The translations under genes were made by a program, and so were the position numbers. From the NCBI GenBank assembly GCA_038257845.1, contig JBBSQL010000003.1, positions 62,001 to 126,000 on the forward strand: a stretch of DNA of 64,000 bases. The letters are read 5' to 3'. The stretch is from JAFDXJ01 sp038257845. Its GTDB lineage: Bacteria > Bacteroidota > Bacteroidia > Chitinophagales > Chitinophagaceae. Positions 1-7,287 of the stretch are shown piece by piece. The notes below the pieces were generated by a model. That model saw only the letters and a program-made list of their open reading frames with translations, did no database searches and was not told where the DNA came from. The number at the start of each line of letters is the position of its first letter. The stretch's first letter is position 1.

Positions 1-2
1 GT

Positions 3-1742
3 GCATTGCATATTCTTGTTTTTGACTTTGGGGCAGGTACTTGTGATATTTCAATTTTAGAAATTGGAAGAAAAGAAGGAAGGCTTTATTCTAAAAATGT
101 TGCCATCTCAAAATTTGAACAATTGGGTGGAGATGATATTGATAAGAAAATAGTTAAAGATATTTTACTACCTCAATTATTGAAACAAAACAATCTTGAC
201 ATTGATGATATTAAGACACCCGAGTACAATAAAATTATACTTCCAAAACTTCAACCAATTGCAGAACATCTAAAAATTCAGGTATGCAAAGCTGTATCAA
301 GAAATCTTGTTGGTCGGGTGTTGCCAGCGCTCGCAAAATCTGATCAAAGAATAACAGTTGAACAGAACTTTCAATTAGTATTGCCAAAACACAGAATTGA
401 GTACAGTAATCCATCTTTAAGTTTTACGGAGTTTAATTCTTTGATGGAGAAGTTTACGCATGAAACATCGGATTTTGATTTTGAAGATGAATTGGAGAGT
501 CTGAAAAGTATTTTTACAGTCATCAATTCAGCATTGCAGAAAGCAAATATGACTAAAGATGAAATCGACCTGGTGCTTTTAATTGGAGGCAGTTCATACA
601 ACCCATATGTTCAATCGGCATTGAGAAAAAACTTTGCACAATCTGAGATAGAGATACCAAGAGATTTACAAGCTCATGTATCCACAGGGGCTGCTGTAAA
701 TTCATTTTTGCAAAATGGAATGGGTATTGACATGATTAAACCTATTGTAAGTGAACCGGTACTGATCATTTTACAAAACAATATACCTCGTATTGTTATA
801 AGAGAAGGTACAGAAATTCCTTGCAAAGGGATTAAGATTGAAGATTTACATCCACAGAAAGACGGTCAACTTATTGTAGAAATTCCAATTTGCGTTTCTT
901 CAAAAGACAAAATACTGGCAAGTGTGAAAATGAAAAGTGAGAAAGGGTTTCTCAAAAGTGATATTATCAGACTTGAATGCGATATATCACACGACAAACT
1001 AATTTACTTCCGGGCTTTTATCAAAGACTTGGAAATCGAAGTAGAACCCTTGAACCCTTTCGCCAATGCTGCACTTAGTACGGAAGAAATAGCTGAAAAG
1101 AGACTGTTGAAAATAATTAATGAAGCTGCTAAAGCTAATGCAGGCAAGCCACCTGTAGAAATGTTGAAGAAACTGGCAAATTTTTATGTTCAATTAGAAA
1201 ATCATTTAAAGGCTGCTGAAACTTTTGAATTGATACAACAATTGGATGCAGGGTCAAGCAATGAATCTTCAATATGTTATCATTATGCAATGGCAGGTAA
1301 AAAAAAGAAGTCAAACAAATGGGCTAAAATTGCTTATGATAAATCTCCAATTGCAACAAATGCATATAACCTTGCTTTGGTGAAAGAAGAAGAAGGAAAT
1401 ATGGAAGAGTATAAAAAATTGATGGAGGAAGCCGTAAATAAAAATGGTGATGCTGCCTTCCTGACTTATGGAGAATATTTATTAACCCGTGATCAGGAAA
1501 GAGCAAAGTCTCTGATCCAAAAGGCTTTTGATATTTGGTATGCACAGTTTCAAGCAGGCAGCATACATAAAAACAATTATTCACGGTTAATACGTTCCGC
1601 AAGACAAATTGGTAGAATTGAAATTGCCGACCAAGTAAAAGAAGCCCAAAATAAACTTAAAGGAAATAATGCCGTGAAATGGTACAATGAAGATAATTTG
1701 GCTTCCGACAGTAAAAATTATTTACCTGAAATAAATCAATAA
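3..1742 (+). CDS. Hsp70-like chaperone ATPase with TPR-like C-terminus (5' end outside window)
   Basis: The frame is open to the left edge, so the true start lies outside the window and the first ATPase lobe is missing. Visible residues begin at the Hsp70 phosphate-2 loop (VFDFGAGTCDISIL, about residues 5-18 counted from the TTG at base 6). LGGDDIDKKI (about 40-49) and the adenosine motif LIGGSSYNP (about 192-200) follow, as in DnaK/Hsp70. The substrate-binding part is divergent. From about residue 370 the tail is helical and repetitive, resembling TPR or Sel1 repeats, rather than a DnaK lid. That layout fits a specialised Hsp70 and not the housekeeping DnaK. The stop lies 2 bp before the helicase gene, so the two are surely co-transcribed. 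Family assignment is firm; the role inside this operon is inferred. Confidence 0.85.
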   Translation, partial: ALHILVFDFGAGTCDISILEIGRKEGRLYSKNVAISKFEQLGGDDIDKKIVKDILLPQLLKQNNLDIDDIKTPEYNKIILPKLQPIAEHLKIQVCKAVSRNLVGRVLPALAKSDQRITVEQNFQLVLPKHRIEYSNPSLSFTEFNSLMEKFTHETSDFDFEDELESLKSIFTVINSALQKANMTKDEIDLVLLIGGSSYNPYVQSALRKNFAQSEIEIPRDLQAHVSTGAAVNSFLQNGMGIDMIKPIVSEPVLIILQNNIPRIVIREGTEIPCKGIKIEDLHPQKDGQLIVEIPICVSSKDKILASVKMKSEKGFLKSDIIRLECDISHDKLIYFRAFIKDLEIEVEPLNPFANAALSTEEIAEKRLLKIINEAAKANAGKPPVEMLKKLANFYVQLENHLKAAETFELIQQLDAGSSNESSICYHYAMAGKKKKSNKWAKIAYDKSPIATNAYNLALVKEEEGNMEEYKKLMEEAVNKNGDAAFLTYGEYLLTRDQERAKSLIQKAFDIWYAQFQAGSIHKNNYSRLIRSARQIGRIEIADQVKEAQNKLKGNNAVKWYNEDNLASDSKNYLPEINQ

Positions 1743-1744
1743 TT

Positions 1745-2920
1745 ATGTCTTGGTTTATACCCTACAATCAACTGGATACAGAGCAATTAAGTTTTTTGCA
1801 GAATTTTAGTGATAACCAAGCTGCTAATTACTGGTTGAAAGGTTATGCAGGTAGTGGTAAGTCGGTTTTATTGATACACTGTTTGTTAAAAGAAAAGGAA
1901 AGAAGACCAAATTCAAACGTCATTATTGTATTATATACCCATGCTTTAATTGATATGATTAAAACTGGTATCCCCGATGAGTACCAGACGACACAAGTTG
2001 TTACTTATCACCAGTTCAGAAGAATGAATGGTAATTGGGATTTAATTCTGGTAGATGAAGTACAAGACTTGCCAGAGTACATCGTCCGCGATATTAAATC
2101 AAAAGGAACAAGAGTAATAGTCGCGGGCGACGTAAATCAATCAATATACGAGCGCGTTTGTGATACAAATGATATTCAAAACATCCTGACATCACAATCT
2201 TTCGCTTTAGGTATTATACATAGAATCAGCAGAAGAATAAGGCAAGTTGCACAATTTTTTTGTGTTGATAGAAATGGATTTAATGCTTCTTCAATCGGTG
2301 GCATGGTTGAAAGAATTCCAACATTAGTAAAGGCATTGGATTATCAAGAAGAAATTAGATGGCTGGTTGCATCTTCAAAAGAATATGCGATTTCAGGATA
2401 TGCACCCGCCATTTTAATTCCAAAACATGAAATGATTTTCCAATTTTTACAAAATGTATTGGCACAGGACGGCAAACCATTGATGCCACAGAGTTATGCT
2501 GCTAAAGGAAAAGATAATTATGATAGAATAAATGAACATCTAAGAAGTAATGGAACTCGTTTTCAATATTTAGGTAATGGCGCTGGCTCATATGACCAGG
2601 CAGCAACAGATAATCTTGTTACAGTCATGACATATCATAGCGCAAAAGGACTTGATTTCAAGGCTGTTTTTGTACCTTTTTTGATAGCAGATTTGGTGAT
2701 TTGGAAAGATAATGAAGAAAGAGGTAAAACCTTATTTTTTGTAGCAATTACGAGAAGTAGAGAACAATTATTCCTGTCGTACAACGGTAATGTAAAACAC
2801 AGATATTTGAATTTGATACCACAAGCAGATTTTCATCTCTTGAATGCAAATGAAGAAATAAGCCGTATGGGTAATCCTTTAGGAACAACAGGTGAAGATG
2901 AACCGTTAATAGTTTTTTAA
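1745..2920 (+). CDS. Compact UvrD-like superfamily 1 helicase
   Basis: At 391 residues this SF1 helicase is much shorter than UvrD/Rep (about 700), apparently lacking the large 1B and 2B insertions. Motifs in order: Walker A GYAGSGKS (33-40), Walker B DEVQD (104-108), motif III AGDVNQSIY (127-135), an arginine-containing HRISRRI (159-165), motif V TYHSAKGLDF (296-305) and motif VI VAITRSREQLF (333-343). All catalytic motifs look intact, so it should hydrolyse ATP on nucleic acid. It sits 2 bp after the Hsp70-like gene and 11 bp before the next gene. A similar fold occurs in many DNA repair and anti-phage systems; the function here is inferred from context only. Confidence 0.85.
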   Translation: MSWFIPYNQLDTEQLSFLQNFSDNQAANYWLKGYAGSGKSVLLIHCLLKEKERRPNSNVIIVLYTHALIDMIKTGIPDEYQTTQVVTYHQFRRMNGNWDLILVDEVQDLPEYIVRDIKSKGTRVIVAGDVNQSIYERVCDTNDIQNILTSQSFALGIIHRISRRIRQVAQFFCVDRNGFNASSIGGMVERIPTLVKALDYQEEIRWLVASSKEYAISGYAPAILIPKHEMIFQFLQNVLAQDGKPLMPQSYAAKGKDNYDRINEHLRSNGTRFQYLGNGAGSYDQAATDNLVTVMTYHSAKGLDFKAVFVPFLIADLVIWKDNEERGKTLFFVAITRSREQLFLSYNGNVKHRYLNLIPQADFHLLNANEEISRMGNPLGTTGEDEPLIVF

Positions 2921-2931
2921 TAATTAGTAAA

Positions 2932-4359
2932 ATGAAAGTAGTAGCAACGAACATATTTGATTTCACTACCTGGTATAAGTTTGGGAATAAAACAATATCC
3001 AGATCATCTATCATTGATCTATCTGATGTATCGCTCACGGGGGAATCATTATTAGCTAAAACCGGCTTTTTTGAAGAAGAGTATGAAGTGTTTTATTTAG
3101 AGTTAAATGATGATGTCATTTCCGGTACTGATGAATTACTTAATGTTTCATTATATGAAATCATTTTTATTATTCCTATATCTGAAACAGGTGCAAGATT
3201 GTTGCAAGCAAAAATTCCTGATATTAAACTGTCAGAGCCTTTAGAAGAAAACCTCAGCCAGAAACTAATTGTTGCCCGAAATAACTTTCTGGCAATTAAA
3301 GGAGCAAAAAATATATTAGCTTCTTTTGATATTCAATGGAAAGCTGAGTATGAGCAAATACAAAATAATTTTCTTGGCGCTCTAAATAAATATAAAAAAA
3401 ATCTTAATGCAGAACAAGATACTATAATAGACCATATAATATTTTATGAAAGGTCAAAGCCATATCCTTTAACTGATCAAGGTTTTTTATTTGATGTAGG
3501 AAGTATTATAAGGACCTGGTTTAGATTAAGCGATAATGATTTTAAAAACAAGGAAACACTGAAAGAAACTGATCCTTATAAATATGAATTAATTGAACAA
3601 GCAATTTGCTTATCAAAATTCCTTCAGAACAATGAAGTAGAAGGTGTTTGGCAGGCTTTTATCAATTATTATGATAAGAACAAGCAGTTACATGTTTTAA
3701 ATAAAGAGCTTGCTTTTTCAGATGTTTTGCCGGGAATAAATAATTTGCTTGTCATCGCTTTTTACTTAAAGTTTCGTCATCTAATAAGAAACTCGAGGAT
3801 TTTGGAAGACTGGATTTTTACTGATAAAATTACTCGTCATCTTTCTAAAGTTCCTGAAGAAACAAAAATTGCATTACTACTTAATGGACTGTTTTTTGGA
3901 GCGCTAAAATTCAAGGAACTTCACTATAAGTATGCACCATTGCCGTTTGCAAGACACAAGTTCATTAAGGCATCACAAGTAAAGCTTACAATTGAAACTT
4001 ATCCTGAGCTGGAAAAAGAAGAAAAAAGTAATCTTGGTACTGAAATTAAAAAAGGAAAAGTAGTTGGTAGTGGAAATAAGAATGAAGATAAAAGAATTTT
4101 TACCCAATCTTTATGGCAAGCATTTGAACCCTTTATAAAAAAATATCATAAAGATCAGATTAAGAAAATCAAAAAGTCTTTTGATTATATTATTTGCTAT
4201 AATGGAGAAATGTTCAATGATGAGGATCAGTTTTTTATCAGTGTATTGAAAAAAGAAATTGGGAAATCCAAGAATCTTATAAAAGAATCTAGTAAAATAT
4301 CTGCTGAAATGGTAGAAGAAATTGAAATGAATATTAAAGACCTTATAAACAAAGATTAA
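2932..4359 (+). CDS. Protein of unknown family in the Hsp70-helicase operon
   Basis: I do not recognise this 475-residue protein. It has no signal peptide and no clear membrane segment, so it is probably cytosolic. The first 110 residues look like mixed alpha/beta. The middle (about 115-360) is mostly helical. A lysine-rich linker (about 365-385) separates a short C-terminal helical part ending in a charged coil. No nucleotide-binding loop or metal motif could be seen. It begins 11 bp after the helicase and ends 17 bp before the nuclease-like gene, with the same AT-rich codon use, so it belongs to the same transcription unit. It may be the specificity or scaffold subunit of the putative system, but that is only inference. 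Confidence 0.7.
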   Translation: MKVVATNIFDFTTWYKFGNKTISRSSIIDLSDVSLTGESLLAKTGFFEEEYEVFYLELNDDVISGTDELLNVSLYEIIFIIPISETGARLLQAKIPDIKLSEPLEENLSQKLIVARNNFLAIKGAKNILASFDIQWKAEYEQIQNNFLGALNKYKKNLNAEQDTIIDHIIFYERSKPYPLTDQGFLFDVGSIIRTWFRLSDNDFKNKETLKETDPYKYELIEQAICLSKFLQNNEVEGVWQAFINYYDKNKQLHVLNKELAFSDVLPGINNLLVIAFYLKFRHLIRNSRILEDWIFTDKITRHLSKVPEETKIALLLNGLFFGALKFKELHYKYAPLPFARHKFIKASQVKLTIETYPELEKEEKSNLGTEIKKGKVVGSGNKNEDKRIFTQSLWQAFEPFIKKYHKDQIKKIKKSFDYIICYNGEMFNDEDQFFISVLKKEIGKSKNLIKESSKISAEMVEEIEMNIKDLINKD

Positions 4360-4376
4360 TTATTAAAAAGATATTT

Positions 4377-4787
4377 ATGTCAAAATCAGTAATTAGAAAG
4401 TCCGGATATGACACAGGAATGGCAAGTGAGTTTTTAGTATTGAGCAATCTTTACAGATTAGGTGTAAATGCTTTTATTAGTTTAGGTAATAAAAAAAGTA
4501 TTGACCTTATCATTAAAGCAAAAAATGGTTCATCTGTTTCTGTAGATGTGAAATCAGTTCAGGGATATAGTTCCATTGTCGTTAATAATGTAAAGGCAGC
4601 AGCAAATCATTTCATTGTGGTTGTAGTTTATAAAAACAAGTTTACCGACCCCAAGATATTACCTGATTTCTACATTATCCCTTCTGAAAAAATTGCTGCC
4701 TTGTCAAGTACATATAAACTGGAAATAAGACTTTTAAAAGGGAGAATTGTTGATTATCAGAACAAATGGGAGCTTTTAAAGGCATGA
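4377..4787 (+). CDS. Small PD-(D/E)XK nuclease-like protein
   Basis: The protein has 136 residues. The order GMASEFLVLSNLYRLG (E18), SIDLII (D43) and VDVKS (D57-x-K59) matches the E...D...(D/E)xK active-site layout of the restriction-endonuclease-like fold, as in Holliday-junction resolvases and small restriction-type nucleases. The spacing of the helix-strand-strand core fits. The catalytic assignment is by eye; no close named family is recognised. It is the last gene of the four-gene operon, 17 bp after the unknown protein, and would supply the DNA-cutting activity if the cassette is a defence system. The next genes (higBA) have their own control region. Confidence 0.65.
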   Translation: MSKSVIRKSGYDTGMASEFLVLSNLYRLGVNAFISLGNKKSIDLIIKAKNGSSVSVDVKSVQGYSSIVVNNVKAAANHFIVVVVYKNKFTDPKILPDFYIIPSEKIAALSSTYKLEIRLLKGRIVDYQNKWELLKA

Positions 4788-4834
4788 GTACTACTAATGC
4801 AAGTATAAATATTTTATAATAATCCGGCAATAAC

Positions 4835-4849
4835 TTCACATTTTGTGAA
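4835..4849. promoter_or_regulatory. Palindromic operator candidate upstream of higBA
   Basis: TTCACA and TGTGAA form a perfect 6-bp inverted repeat around a TTT centre, 27 bp before the HigB start codon. A weak TATATTTA box (4857-4864) follows. HigA-type antitoxins autoregulate through such palindromes, so this is the likely HigA site; binding is inferred. Confidence 0.45.
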
Positions 4850-4875
4850 CTTTTACTATATTTATATCAGTATAA

Positions 4876-5208
4876 ATGAAAGTCTGATTAATTAAGAAAA
4901 AGTCGATTGAAGATTTCGCTTTGCAAAATTCAGGGAGTAGAAATTCATTGAGACTTTGGCTTTCATTGATTAAATGTGCAGATTGGATTGAACCGGCTGA
5001 TATTTTTCAATCATTTGCATCTTCTGATTTATTGGGTAATGGAAGCAACCGTGTTGTTTTTGATATTGCTGGTAATCATTACAGGATTATCTGTAAATAT
5101 CATTTTGGAGTTTCAATGATTCATTTATACATCAAATGGATAGGTACACATGCTGAATACACAAAACTTTGTGACGATAAAAAACAATATTCTGTAAACA
5201 GTTACTAA
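4876..5208 (+). pseudogene. higB: HigB-type RelE-fold toxin with a nonsense codon at position 4
   Basis: From codon 5 the sequence is a good HigB (mRNA interferase, RelE superfamily) toxin: LIKKKSIEDF, KCADWIEPADI, NRVVFDIAGNHYRIICKY and KWIGTHAEYTKLCD are all present, and the end fits the family. The expected ATG at 4876 reads M-K-V and then TGA (4885-4887), where relatives normally have Arg (MKVRLIKKK); one C-to-T change in CGA explains it. The only later common start is TTG at 4921, which would drop the first beta strand. The toxin is therefore probably dead or made only at low level by a rare start such as ATT at 4891. The intact antitoxin gene follows 11 bp downstream. Confidence 0.75.
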
Positions 5209-5219
5209 AAATAATTAAC

Positions 5220-5669
5220 ATGGAATCACTTCAATACAAGATTATAAAAACTGATTCTCAATACTATAAATATTGTGACAGGCTTGAAGTATTGGTTGAC
5301 AGTAACAAGAAAACCAAAGCAATAAAAGATGAGATCGACTTACTATCATTACTCATTGAAACTTATGATGCTGAGCATAATACATTTCAAGACGCTGATC
5401 CTATTCAGATTTTAAAATCCCTCATGAAAGATCATGAAATGAAAGCAGTTCATTTAGCGAAACTTTTAAATGTGAGTGAAGGTTTGGTTTCAGATATGCT
5501 CAACTATAAAAAAGGTTTATCGAAAGATACCATTCGCATCCTTTCAGAAAGATTTAAACTTAGACATGAAGCTTTTAACAGGCCATATAAATTGCTTATT
5601 CAGCAAAACCGGAAAAAGCAAAATGCAGCAATAAAGAGTTCCGGAAGGAAGTTTGCATCAGCTTCTTAA
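5220..5669 (+). CDS. higA: HigA-type antitoxin with XRE helix-turn-helix
   Basis: The protein has 149 residues. An N-terminal extension (1-60) contacts the toxin in this family, and an XRE/HTH_3 DNA-binding domain follows (about 70-125). The helix-turn-helix reads KAVHLAKLLNVSEGLVSDML. It normally binds and neutralises HigB and represses the operon through the upstream palindrome. Here its partner carries a stop, so the antitoxin may be an orphan kept as a regulator or a passive remnant. The gene ends 9 bp before the displaced pgi fragment, which runs in the opposite direction, placing the TA pair exactly at the recombination boundary. Confidence 0.85.
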   Translation: MESLQYKIIKTDSQYYKYCDRLEVLVDSNKKTKAIKDEIDLLSLLIETYDAEHNTFQDADPIQILKSLMKDHEMKAVHLAKLLNVSEGLVSDMLNYKKGLSKDTIRILSERFKLRHEAFNRPYKLLIQQNRKKQNAAIKSSGRKFASAS

Positions 5670-5678
5670 ACATATTTT

Positions 5679-5952
5679 TTACTTCCTAAATTCCTTATAC
5701 GCATTCATCAACCCATTCGTGGAGGAATCATGCGTCGTAATTTTTTCATCACTTTCTAATTCGGGTAATATTTTTTGTGCTAATTGTTTTCCCAGTTCTA
5801 CACCCCATTGATCAAAACTGAAAATGTTCCAGATCACACCCTGTACAAAAATTTTATGTTCATATAAGGCAATGAGACTGCCCAAAGTAAACGGTGTAAT
5901 TTCTTTTAATAAAAAAGAATTCGTCGGCCTGTTTCCTTTAAAAACTTTATAA
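5679..5952 (-). pseudogene. Displaced 3' fragment of pgi (glucose-6-phosphate isomerase)
   Basis: About 90 codons match the C-terminus of the intact pgi at 7288-8940, from YKVFKGNRPTNSF to the natural stop. The two copies differ at roughly 18 of 270 bases by eye. All but two of the coding changes I checked are synonymous (Ser/Thr, Asp/Glu), so the fragment separated from pgi while still under selection. Homology stops sharply at about base 5952. There is no 5' part, so it cannot make an enzyme; it is a relic of a recombination or integration event at the 3' end of pgi. Confidence 0.85.
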
Positions 5953-6010
5953 AGAAATTTTTATTTTCCGGAAACTCTACATGCAAATCGGAACAGTATT
6001 GAATTTTCAT
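5953..6010 (-). pseudogene. 5' stub of a metallophosphoesterase gene
   Basis: On the minus strand an ATG at 6010 opens MKIQYCSDLHVEFPENK. This is the N-terminus typical of calcineurin-like phosphoesterases, including the first metal-binding motif (SDLH). After about 20 codons the frame runs into the pgi fragment and soon meets a stop, so the rest of the gene is lost. It begins 16 bp after the KilA-N stop on the same strand and was probably the next gene of that operon before the rearrangement. Confidence 0.65.
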
Positions 6011-6026
6011 TTCTACTTTTTAATAG

Positions 6027-6866
6027 CTATTTTTTTTCTCCACCCGCTAATTTCTTTATATGCGGATTAGCAGTTAACGATTTTAATTGTGTAATGGCAA
6101 TGAGATTCAGTTTTTTAAGCCTTTCACCCTGCGGCAAATTCATACGTATAAATTCTGCGTTCATGCTTTCCATATTTGCTAATACCAGCAATTGCTCAAT
6201 GGTACTGTAATCACGAATATTGTCCTTCTTATACGGATTTTCCTTTCGCCATTGTAACGCGGTTTTTCCAAACATAGCCACGTTCAATACATCAGCTTCA
6301 TTGGCATATATATGTTGCTGTTGCTCTTTGGTAATGTTTGGTGGAATGATGTTTTCCTTTATTGCATCCGTATGAATACGATAGTTTATTTTGGCCAATG
6401 TTCTGTTTAAATTCCAATCTAAAGACAGTCTGCGGTTTTCATCTTCCTTTAATCGCTGAAATTCTTTTATCAGGTAAAGTTTAAATTCAGGACTAAGCCA
6501 ACTGCCAAATTCAAATGCCAAATCCTTATGAGCATAAGTGCCACCTCCATATCTCCCTGCTTTACTTTGAATACCTATGGCATGTGTTGCATCTATCCAT
6601 TTTTTGGGTGTAAGCCTAAAACTATTTAATCCGGCTTCTTTTTTAAAGGTGTCGAATTCGCTACCTTTAAAATCAGGATTATGGATTTGCTCCCAGATGC
6701 CGAGAAACTCAAGTGTATTCCGGTTTCGCATCCAACTATACACTAAATCATCACCGCCAAACTTCTTTGCCATGTCCGTAAGACATATAAAATCATCTTC
6801 CTTCTGGCTCAAAATAGTTATGGCTGTTCCCTGCACATTAATTGTTGATTTTTTTTCTTTTGCCAT
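6027..6866 (-). CDS. KilA-N domain protein
   Basis: The protein has 279 residues. The first 115 or so form a KilA-N domain, a DNA-binding module spread by phages and large DNA viruses. Diagnostic parts are ICLTDMAKKFGGDDLVYSWM near residue 27, WIDATHAIGIQSKAGRYGGGT near 91 and AFEFGSWLSPEFKLYLIKEF near 113-132. The remainder is a helical tail of unknown role. Such proteins are frequent in mobile islands and beside restriction systems of Bacteroidota. The reading frame is intact, but its neighbours are not: a phosphoesterase stub follows and a decayed leader precedes it. It lies between the two copies of the pgi 3' end. Confidence 0.85.
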   Translation of the reverse strand: MAKEKKSTINVQGTAITILSQKEDDFICLTDMAKKFGGDDLVYSWMRNRNTLEFLGIWEQIHNPDFKGSEFDTFKKEAGLNSFRLTPKKWIDATHAIGIQSKAGRYGGGTYAHKDLAFEFGSWLSPEFKLYLIKEFQRLKEDENRRLSLDWNLNRTLAKINYRIHTDAIKENIIPPNITKEQQQHIYANEADVLNVAMFGKTALQWRKENPYKKDNIRDYSTIEQLLVLANMESMNAEFIRMNLPQGERLKKLNLIAITQLKSLTANPHIKKLAGGEKK

Positions 6867-7287
6867 TGTGGTCTATTTTAATTTTTTACTTTTATTCAGA
6901 GCATTAAACCATATCGAGGCTATCCTCGAAAGGGTACAATATTTACCAACTGCATGGTCACATCGTTCATGTTAAAGTGCAAAAAATAGTTATCGTTTTA
7001 ATTCATCAATTTTTTTAAATATTCATCTATCTGTGCCTGCACTTTTTTTAATTCGTAATCATATCAATAATTTTTTTGCTGCGAAAAAACATATCTCCAG
7101 GCAATAGTTTCAGATGTGCTGTAAAAGAGGCCGACTTGAATATCAATAATATAAACTTTTTTTTTCAAAAAAGTAATGTTTTACAAATATAAATTATTGA
7201 GGAAAAAAGGAATTTCACGAATAAACTATCCGTAACAAAATACGAAAGTGAAAGAAGAAATTTCTTATCAGAAGCTAAAAAACATTT
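6867..7287 (-). other. Leader of the KilA-N gene with decayed coding sequence and promoter box
   Basis: No intact gene is visible in these 421 bp. Minus-strand bases 7180-6998 keep an open frame broken once by TGA (7064-7066); it ends in VQAQIDEYLKKLMN, a coil resembling the extreme C-terminus of type I modification (HsdM) subunits, though the match is weak. A perfect TATATTTG box on the minus strand (7191 to 7184) could start a roughly 310-nt leader for the KilA-N gene. A hairpin TCGAGG-CTAT-CCTCGA lies at 6914-6929. The piece next to pgi (7192-7287) shows nothing recognisable. Confidence 0.4.

Noticed and set aside
6577..6975. Plus-strand ORF of 132 codons opposite the KilA-N gene
   Set aside because: It lies antisense to a well-supported KilA-N domain, has no family resemblance and no promoter box.
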